Origin: Bromus sterilis
Taxonomy: Eukaryota; Streptophyta; Magnoliopsida; Poales; Poaceae
Direction: 5' to 3'
Assembly (NCBI GenBank): GCA_950022295.1
Contig: OX465598.1
Coordinates: 61,612,001 to 61,676,000 of the forward strand
DNA: 64,000 nt
Shown here: positions 55,890 through 64,000 of the stretch, piece by piece
Layout: each line of letters begins with the position of its first letter
Position numbering within the stretch: the stretch's first letter is position 1
Notes under the pieces: model-generated
Seen by the model: the letters and a program-made list of their open reading frames with translations, nothing else
Database searches by the model: none
Told to the model about the DNA's origin: nothing
Position numbers and translations under genes: made by a program

Positions 55890-58800
55890 ATGACCAAACG
55901 CTCTCGTGCTGCTGCGGAACCGATCAAGATGTCTGGCGGTTGGGAACCATCGACCTTTGATGCTTCAGATCTTGCACGTCTGGTTGCCGATGGCGTAGTG
56001 GTTGAGGGTGAGGCGCGATTGCCGAGGGATGAGCCGATCCCCGCTCCTGCGTCAGATGAGGGGGTATGCTTCCAATCTTACTTCCCCCGTGGGTTCTCTC
56101 TTCCGCTGCATCCATTTGTGCGGGGCTTGTTGTATTCCTATCGCATCCAGTTGCACGATTTGACCCCGAACGGGGTTTTTCACATTGCCTGTTTTATCAC
56201 TTTGTGTGAGGCGTTCCTGGGTATTTACCCGCATTGGGGGCTCTGGAGGCGTCTCTTTAGTGTGAAGAGGACCAACTCCGAGTATGCTGTGGGTCGGATG
56301 AGCATCTCCATTGGGGATAAAGACTCATATTTTGATCTAGAGAAGATCGACTCGGTTAGCGGGTGGCGACGGGGCTGGTTTTATCTGAAAGACCGTTGCG
56401 TGACCGGCCAGCGTTTTGGCCTTGCTCCTTTTAATCCAGCCGCTCGAGTAGTGAGGCAGGCGTCTTGGTCTCATTCGCTGACTACTGCGGAATCAACTGA
56501 GCTGACTCCCTATCTAGATAGGATTTCTTTGCTGAAGGATGAATTGTCTGGTGGGGAGCTTATCTCTGTTTTCGTGGGGAGGAGAGTTCAGCCGCTGCAA
56601 CATCGTGCCTCTCCTATGTGGCAGTATCTGGGTCCTGTTGACTCGACCAGGTGCTCGCTTGAAGATTTCGAGTCTAGCGAGCTTCTCACCCGACTCCAAT
56701 GGGTGACCAAGTACTCGAGTGATTCTGAGGTGCGGCTTGCGCGCCCATACTCTGCTGAAAATCCTCCTCCTCAGGTTTGTGACCGCGTCGCCTTGCCTGT
56801 GTTTGTGCGGTTGCTTATCTGCTGACTGTTGTTTTTTATTGCGTGCTGTAGGGACATGACCCTGTGCTGCGAAATCCTCCTCAGCTGGAGGATGCTGATA
56901 TCCTCGAGGAACCTAATGCCTCTGCTGCCTAAGGCGTTGCTCGGTCCGCCGGGATGGGGCCCATGATTGTTGAATCTGGGGACAGCGAGGATTCAGTCCC
57001 TTTTCGTGTGAAGCGGTCCTGCCCCGGGAGTTTTGGGGATCGTGATACTGCTGCTCCCATGGCTCCACCTGCTGATCCTCCTTCTGCGACTGCGGCTCCA
57101 AAGAGAAACCGGCTGTGGCGCGCTCGCCCTGCGCCGAGTGGGTAAGTGTTTTCCTTGGTTTTGTCAATTTTTTGCTTCTTGCTTCTGTATCTGATGGCTG
57201 GTTTGTAGTGTTACGACTCCTCCGGCTGCTTCGAGTAACAGTGCGGCCACCGTGGATCTGAAGTCGACAGACTCGACAGCTGTTCATTGTCATGAGGTCC
57301 CTGTTACTCCTGTTGGCCGGTCTTCCCCTCTGGAGACTGTCTCGGGGGCGGGTGCCGTCCCTGTCGCACCTTCTTCGGGTGCGCCTGTTGGTAGGGCTTC
57401 TGACGTTAAACCTGCCGAGCTGGGTCCCCCTTTCTTTGGTCGCTTCGATCTTGCAGCTGAAGATAAAATCCGTGCCTTTGACCGTTTTTCTGCTATGGTA
57501 AGTTTCTATTTTGTGTTCTTTTTCATTGGGAACACGGCAGTGCTCCCGATGGGAGTAGCCCCCGAGGCTGTGAGCAAGCGCGTGCGGTTGCTTACAGTCT
57601 CATTTTCCTTACTGCGTTTTTACGTTTGTTTACAGCCTGTCTTCCAACAATGTGAGCGCCTTGTCACAACCCCAAGTTAGGTATGTGCTAGGATCAAGTG
57701 CTACTTTGCATCATGCCAAAAATTCAAAAAGAAAATCAAAATTGGGGAAAAGAAAAGCCCTGAGAAATTAAATCAAATGGCCAGATAAAAATCTTTTTCC
57801 AAAAATCATTTGAACATTTGGAAAATTCCTATAAATGGTGCTGATCATTTTAAAAATGGTTTGGGAGCAATCCCACACTCATGGAATTTTCTAATTTTCA
57901 ATTAATGGCTTGGAAATTAGATAAATACCCTATTTGATTTAAAATTCAATTTGTTTGAATTTTAAAAATGCTCAAATTTTATAAGTGGCTAGCTCTAGCT
58001 TTTATGAGGCCATATAAAAAATATTGGCATTTAATAAAATGCCTAGCTATTTTAAATAGCTAGGTCAATCAATTTACAGAAAATATAAAAAGAAAAAGAG
58101 AGAAGAAAAGGGAAAAGGAACAGCCCCTGGCTTCGGCCCAACTCAAGCCTGTCTGGCCCAGCACCACGGCCCAGCCCACCTCGCCGTTTGTCCTCTTCCT
58201 CAACCAGCTCGGTGGCGAGCTGGGAGAGCACGGCGACGCCGCCGTGGCCGCCGGGAGGCTTCTAGGCCTCCACCTGCCCTCTGCCTGCGCCACGAGATCG
58301 CCCAGGAGCTCCTACCTCCTTCCCCTCACTCGCTGCTCTCTCTCTCGCTCTCCTCTCGTTGTTTTCCTCGCCGCCAGAAAAGACCGAGCGCCCCACCGGA
58401 GCAAGCCACCGCCCAGCCGTGGCCAGTGACCTCCTCGAGCCCCTCCGTGATGTCCATCGTCTTCGCCGTCGTCGTCTACGCCACGGAGCAGAAGGAATCG
58501 AGCAGGGGTGCTCTAGGATCGCCACCCCCTTCATCGTCTTCACCTCCAGCCGCCGCACGTCGCCGTTAAATTCCGGCCGCCGTGAAGCCTCCCCGAGCGC
58601 GCCACTGACTCCGTTGGGTTCACGGTGAGCTTATGGTTCTCCCGAACTACTCCATCGTCCCCCTCCTCAACTCTAGCCGGATCCGCCATGAACGCAGGAG
58701 CACCTCGCCGCCGGGATGCTCGTCGTCGTGCAACCTTGAACCCTAGAACCCCGAGGCCATGTCTAACTTGCTCCCTGTGCTCCTCTGCTTCGATTGCAAC

Positions 58801-61800
58801 CACGATTGTTTCAAATGGCGCTTCACAGCTAGTTCCACCTCGGGCCAGTAGCTCCGCCGCCGCTAGGGCTCGTCGCCGACGACGAGGCCGTGCCCCCAGG
58901 CCTTGTTCTTGGTCTAGTTCGAAGCGCGACGCTCAGGGCTCCAAAAAGGTGGTATTGGCGCATCACGAGGACCACGGGAACGCCTTCCCCGTGCAGCGCC
59001 GCCGTGCCCGTGGCCACCGGCGGCTAGCCGCCGGCGAGGCACGTTAATTAGGGGGCTAACCCCTGTTTAGTTAGGCCTTGGGCCACTGACAGGTGGGGCC
59101 CCAGCCCCTAATCCCTCTCTGTTAAGTTAATTTAACAGGGATTAACCCCCACTGTGGCTGACAGGTGGGGCCCCCTAGTCAGTTTGACTGGTCAGCCCCC
59201 CTGCTGACGCAATAAATCAAAAAGAATTAAAATAACCAGAGAAAATTCCAGAAAATGTAATAAACTTTGGAAATTCATAATTAATTCATCCTAACTCCAA
59301 ATATAGCAAATAATATGTCTAAAATTATCAGAAAAATACAAGGATTATGAATATGCAATTTGTTTTCATGTTTGACCATTTTAAAATGGGTGAACAGTAG
59401 CAAACATGCATATGGATCCTTTTCAAATTCAAATTTGGAGTGATTTTGCAAATGATTTTGCAACACCCTTAATTCCAATGGTTTCATCCACACATCAGAA
59501 ACATTACTTCAACTATACCACATCACTTCATGATCAACAAATTCAAATGAACTTTCATGCATTCAAATGCATCTGAAATTCATCGATAAATCAAATGGAG
59601 TTTGAATTTGCATTTCAAATGCAATATACTCCTTTTAAATGGAATGCTCAACACATCAGTACCATGAACATCACCATTACAATATTATTCATGTGATTGT
59701 GCATTGTACATTATGTTGATCCTATGATTGTCATGTTGCTGATAGAAGTGGAGCCGGAACTCGAGATCAACCCCCTTCGTTGAAGACCCCGTGACTGAAC
59801 CTCGTCAGCAAGGCAAGCAAACCCCCATTGATCATGTCGATAAAATCCCACTTCCCTCTCATGTCTCGCTTATGCATTGTTTAGGATGATCACCATGATA
59901 ACGTTTCTATCGCATAGTTGAACCCATATCCTTTGCATGACCTATCATCTTGTCACAGTAGTAAGAAAACCACAATCCTAGCAGATGTAGGAGTTGGTTG
60001 ATATCATGTGACCCCTGCAACTGTTATTGCTTATTGCATGCTTAGTGGTACAATGAGGTTGCTTATGATGTGAGTCGGGATGATGATAAACATGGTGTTG
60101 ATGAAAGTGAAACGTGTTGGTGAATCCACCCTAATACAAGGTGAACAATGAGAGGCTGTGTAGGAGTACACAGTGGGTTGTCTCGTTGAACACCGCCCTA
60201 GTACGAGTTCTTGTGTGGTGATCCAAGATGAAGAGTACAACCACACATTGGGCTCACTGACCCCTCTCGGCTTACTAACTCATCCCCTTCGATGTCCAGA
60301 TGTCGCAGTAGTTCGGATTTCTGTAGGTATTGTGGCCTGGTAGCCAAGTGAGAGAACGGCTCATCCGAGACCGGCTTTCGTACCACGCACACATCGTCTG
60401 GGTCCACTTCGGTAAACCGGCCGGGTTCACGATAGTGGCAGACAAACCAGATAGGCGGCTTTCATGGACTAGATCGGCTATGAGGTAACGATTGTGGTGG
60501 CATCCTCGCTGTCATCTCTTGAACGGTGACACGCAAAAGGCGGTAACTGATGGCACGTGTGTGTAGCGGTACACCCCTGCAGGGTTAACAAAACTATTCG
60601 AATAGCCGCGTCCGCGGTTAAGGACTGCTTGGAAAGCTTAGCTTGATTATTAGACAACTTGAACTGGATACTTCTAAAACACACCAAGATAAGTGTGAGT
60701 GCTATGGCGTGCTTTCTCGTGGGGAAGTCGAGAAAGGCACCATAGTGGTGTAATTGGTTGAAGAGATGTAGTGGACTCATGTAAGCTTCTTACCTCAAGT
60801 CTGGTACTCGTAGTTCAGGACTAGCCAAGTCAAAGCTGGCACTTCTGCAAGTGAAACCCCACCTCCCTTTACCTTGATACATATGCATGAGTAGTATAGC
60901 TCCTTTGTAAGTCTTGCTGAGTACGATTTTGTACTCACGTTTGCTTAATCTATGTTTTAGATGAACCCACCAACCCCGTTGGTGATTTCTACCTGAAGCT
61001 CGAAGAATGAAGACTCAGACCAAGACCAAGCTAGTGTAGTCCCAGTCAGACGACTGGTTCCCTCGTGGAGGGCTTGTTTTTAGATAAGGCTTCTCTAAGC
61101 CATTTGTTAAACTTGTCTGTACTCAGACCTACTTTGCTTCCGCTTGTCTGTTGTAATGTTGGATCACATGCTTGTGATCTCTGTGTGCACTCTGTAAGAG
61201 TTATTAATAAAGATGTATACTTTGTAGAGAATTGCAATGATACCTACTGTTCATACAAGGTATGTGTGCTGCGTGTATGTTTATAACATGCATGTCTTAG
61301 TATGGGTTTTCGAGACCTTAGTTGTGATCTGGCTGGCGGTCTTTTATACACCAAGTGGCCCTTAGATGTGCGCATCTTGGGGCATCGCGATGCGATTGTT
61401 CGAGACTCTGTCTCGTGCACACTTTGATGTATGATCGAGCCCGCCCTAGACCCCGACTAAGTGATCGGGCTGGAGTAAGTCTATGTAAGGGTTATAATAC
61501 AATCGATAGTATGGTTGAGGCGACTTGTCTATGAGTATGGGAGTTCACCATCCATATCATTTAGACTTGTGTGCGGACGATGAGGACCCATTTCAGTTGA
61601 TCATCCGGCCTGGATGGGATGCCCCTCACGTTCGATGCTTTCCGAGAACGTTCTGTGCTTGGCCTTGTCTGCTTAGACAAGTGGGTACGGTTCTCGGCTC
61701 TCCATATGATTGTGTTGTAGCGAGGCTTGCATACACTAACCCCGGGTCCCGACACGCCTGATCATTGATGCTGAGCGATGGCAAAGGTCTCATGATTCTG

Positions 61801-63280
61801 CCCAGGATGCGCTAACTACCATGGATGGTGCGCCTTCTTCTTAGGCTGTTTGGGGTGGAGCTTTTCCATGTTTTATTGCGCTGACTTTTTCCTTGTGGTT
61901 GGATGCTCGTCAGGTCGTCGCCGGGTGGCCGAGAAGCGGGCCGACAAGGTTTCTCGAACTGCTTCCCACTTGCAGGAAGCTTTGTCTTCAAAAGAGGTGG
62001 AGCTTCACGTGCAACATGAGGAGCTCGTTCGCCTTCGTCAAGCTGAGGGGGCATAAGAGCGGATGGAGTTGGCGGAGGGGAAATGCCTTTGAGTGCTGGC
62101 GGACCGACTTACTTGTAAGTGCGGATCCTGTCCTTTTTCCTTCTGTTACATTTGTCTCCTTTTTGTTGACGTTCCGTTGGTTGTTGGCAGCTACTGCAGG
62201 TTTGAAACCGGTCGAAGTTGCTGCCTCGGGGTCTGGCGTTCTGAAGGGGGCTTCGGATGCTCTTGCGAGTGCTGTTGCTGCTGTCGAGGGTGTTTGTGGT
62301 CGTGCCTCTGATCTTCTTCGCCGTGTTCATGAGCACCTGATGCCGGATGCTTCGAAGGTGCCCGAGGGCCTGGATGCTCTCGTGGCTGCGTTTGGTCCGG
62401 AGGGGAAGCGCGTGGGGGAATTGGTTGCTGACAGCTTGGTGAGTGGCTCTTCTACGGCTCTTGCTGTCCTTATGGGGCACGAGATTTCTATTGACGAATC
62501 CTTGGTTGAGACCCTCCCGGACTACTCGCCGGAGCTGCTTGGGCGTGCTGATCAGCTTGCTCTTCTGCTTCAAAAGGCTGTGGACGCCCAGATTAATCCT
62601 ACTGTGGGCGAGGGAGGGGGCAGTAGTATTATTGTTGAGACTTCATCTGTAACGCGCGACTCTGCTGTGAATGTTGCTTGCCGGCTGTCTTTATCTATCT
62701 TGACTTTGCTTAGCTTGTCCCTTCTGGTGTTTGATGCTTGTGCTTTTGCTTGCGGTAGGCCGCTCCGGGTGTTCTTCGTCCTTGGAATTCATTGAAGGAT
62801 GATGCTCGCGAGGGTGCCTACGAGTCTGTTTGCTTGCGGTTGAGGAATGCCGAGCGGGAGATTGTGCAGCTGAAGGCTTCTGTGGTTGTCCATCGGTCTC
62901 GGCGAGAGCGTGCCGAGGCTATGATTGACGAGCTTGCTTCGTGGGTTGCCAGTCTAGCTGATGTTCTGCGGGGTGAGTTTTGCTGTTGCTTGATTCTGCG
63001 AGTCCTCCTCGTGCTTTAGTCTTGACTGTAGTTGCTGTTTCTTTGGCGAAGTTCTGGCGGGGAGGTCCCGAGATGAAGAGGCGGCCGTACACTCGGAGAT
63101 ATCGCGCTTGGAAGATCCTGTTGTGCAAGCGAGGAACCCCTTTTAGGCGGATGGGGCCCGTGCTCGTTCTTTTGCTTTGCTGCGTCTTCGCGTCGAGCAG
63201 GTTCCGTTGGCGTTGAGGTACTGCCAGCGGGTGCTGGGTGACATTCATGCCCAGTTTTATCCGTTGGTAGTTGTCCCTTC
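55890..63280 (+). pseudogene. Antisense multi-exon ORF of the Tat-like element, interrupted by a solo LTR
   Basis: From ATG 55890 (MTKRSRAAAEPIKMSGGWEP) a plausible exon chain is 55890-56774, 56852-57141, 57209-57497, 57636-57661 joined to 61760-61827, 61914-62114, 62191-62672, 62759-62972 and a last exon from about 63053. Junctions are GT-AG and keep one frame, including across the 4.1-kb insertion (residues ERLIIDAERWQ). The N-terminal third (FPRGFSLPLHPFVRGLLYSY, then LTPNGVFHIACFITLCEAFL) resembles the putative gypsy-type transposon domain common in plants. Later parts are Pro/Ser-rich, then coiled-coil (HLQEALSSKEVELHVQHEEL; RLRNAEREIVQLKASVVVHR). In-frame stops at 56930 (TAA), near 62054 (TAA) and near 62090 (TGA) show it is decayed. 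The C-terminal end is uncertain. Confidence 0.7.
57662..61754 (+). mobile_element. Family B solo LTR, copy 2 (4,093 bp, plus)
   Basis: The insert begins TGTCACAACCCCAAGTTAGG and ends GGGTCCCGACA, flanked by the 5-bp duplication CGCCT at 57657-57661 and 61755-61759. It is the inverted counterpart of 18308-22086; for example 61210-61754 matches the reverse complement of 18308-18860 over most of its length. A GC-rich block lies at about 58120-59060, and an AATAAAGATGTATACTTTG poly(A)-like site near 61207. No gag, pol, PBS or PPT is present. It splits exon 4 of the antisense ORF of the Tat-like element. Confidence 0.88.
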
Positions 63281-63288
63281 CAAGCTTG

Positions 63289-63607
63289 AGCCCCCGAGTG
63301 CCGGAGTTTATTTTTGTGCCGCGATTGCGAGAGACGACTCGAGGGGTGGCTGCTTCGGCGAGCCCCCGAGTGCCGGAGTTCATTTTTGTGCCGCGATTGC
63401 GGGAGACGACTCGAGGGGTGGCTGCTTCGGCGAGCCCCCGAGTGCCGGAGTTTATTTTTGTGCCGCGATTGCGGGAGACGACTCGAGGGGTGGCTGCTTC
63501 GGCGAGCCCCCGAGTGCCGGAGTTTATTTTTGTGCCGCGATTCCGGGAGACGACTCGAGGGGTGGCTGCTTCGGCGAGCCCCCGAGTGCCGAAGTTTATT
63601 TTTGTGG
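63289..63607. repeat. 72-bp tandem repeat, four and a half copies
   Basis: AGCCCCCGAGTGCCGGAGTT recurs at 63289, 63361, 63433, 63505 and 63577 (last G to A), exactly 72 bp apart. Copies differ by only a few bases. Because 72 is a multiple of three, the array is open in all three forward frames. It lies between the antisense ORF and the protease fragment. Confidence 0.95.
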
Positions 63608-63772
63608 GAGATACTTAAATCACGCTTTTCCCTATTGTCTCATACAGTAAGTCTGGAAAAAATAAAAGGAAGGAGGCTCCGCTGAAGACGGATACCTTTT
63701 ATCTGCTGTGAGTGGCCTTGAGGGCCGGTAGCTTTGTTGCCTGGCGCTTGTGTTCATCTGCTGGTTCATCGT

Positions 63773-64000
63773 CTACGGGAGGTTTTCTTCTGTGGCTCCC
63801 GTGGTGCCATCGTTTTGATGGGCAATGAAAGCTTCTGCTAGCTTGTGGAATTCCTTGTCGCATCTGTCGGATCTGACAAAGCTTCCATTGATTGTAATGA
63901 CACCATGTGGCCCTGGCATTTTCAGCTTGAGGTAGGCGTAATGAGGTACATCCATGAAGCGGGCGAAGGCTGGTCGCCCGAGGATTGCGTGGTATTGTGA
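63773..64000 (-). pseudogene. Gypsy polyprotein fragment (end of protease / RT linker)
   Basis: From the right edge the minus strand reads SQYHAILGRPAFARFMDVPH, then YAYLKLKMPGPHGVITINGS. This is the conserved segment just after the aspartic protease and before reverse transcriptase in Tat-type gypsy polyproteins (ILGRPAL..; LKLKFPT-like). It ends in a TAG at 63773 after about 75 residues without reaching reverse transcriptase. The upstream gag-protease part lies beyond the window. Confidence 0.82.

Larger units (their letters stand above)
54221..64000 (-). mobile_element. Tat-like Ty3/gypsy element (minus), running past the right edge
   Basis: On the minus strand a protease/RT-linker fragment enters at the right edge (64000-63773), and a 3' LTR with a PPT lies at the left end (54618-54221). 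Between them, on the opposite strand, sits a multi-exon extra ORF, the arrangement known for Tat-lineage elements (Grande/Retand type). Reverse transcriptase, RNase H and integrase are missing between the protease fragment and the extra ORF, so this looks like an internally deleted copy. It interrupts the extra ORF of the SIRE/Maximus-like element. A 4.1-kb family-B solo LTR is nested within. Confidence 0.7.

Noticed and set aside
63289..63607. CRISPR-like array
   Set aside because: Units are contiguous 72-bp tandem copies with no unique spacers, inside a plant retrotransposon.
63177..63685. Three overlapping protein frames over the 72-bp array
   Set aside because: They exist because the repeat length is a multiple of three and the unit has no stops; no frame shows independent protein evidence.

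Overview
The window looks like a stretch of a large grass genome, most likely Triticeae (wheat, Aegilops or barley type). The reasons are nested LTR retrotransposons of Angela/BARE-like, Athila-like, SIRE/Maximus-like and Tat-like type, a CACTA element with CCGGTTCGTG-rich ends, Stowaway and Tourist MITEs, and two plant genes with grass-style GC-rich coding starts. No prokaryotic, organellar or viral features were seen. Species and TE family names are inferences from motif recognition; no database was searched.

Only two host genes are supported. (1) An intronless canonical histone H3 (H3.1 type) at 30416-30826 on the plus strand, with an octamer-type histone promoter. (2) A complete 14-exon gene on the minus strand, 46989 to 36056, encoding the plant ZW10 homologue. 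ZW10 belongs to the Golgi-to-ER tethering complex (MAG2/ZW10/Sec39 type). Its exons join in phase into 743 codons. Its introns carry a 5'-truncated LINE, a hAT transposase fragment and Stowaway MITEs.

Layout: 1-1079 non-coding, unassigned. About 1080-7314 holds an Angela/BARE-like copia with broken gag-pol and a 3' LTR but no 5' LTR; its 3' end lies inside the integrase zinc finger of an Athila-like gypsy. 7315-24209 is the 3' part of that gypsy (integrase, small third ORF, PPT, LTR). Its LTR is split by a non-coding long-LTR element, family A (11961-23931), which is itself split by a solo LTR of a related family B (18308-22086). 24210-25037 is a remnant ending in a PPT. 25038-29084 is a 3' LTR split by a 3.4-kb CACTA element. 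29085-35891 holds the H3 gene, a tandem duplication of its 3' flank, and several small transposons. 36056-46989 is ZW10. 48635-54220 is a SIRE/Maximus-like copia on the minus strand (3' LTR and extra ORF). From 54221 to the right edge lies a Tat-like gypsy on the minus strand whose antisense, intron-containing extra ORF is interrupted by a second family-B solo LTR (57662-61754).

The most interesting points are: the two related long-LTR families that share conserved blocks but have no visible coding capacity; the multi-exon antisense ORF whose reading frame is restored when the solo LTR and one target-site copy are left out; a 5S-rRNA-like internal promoter block inside the CACTA element; and the duplicated H3 3' flank without a second H3 coding region.
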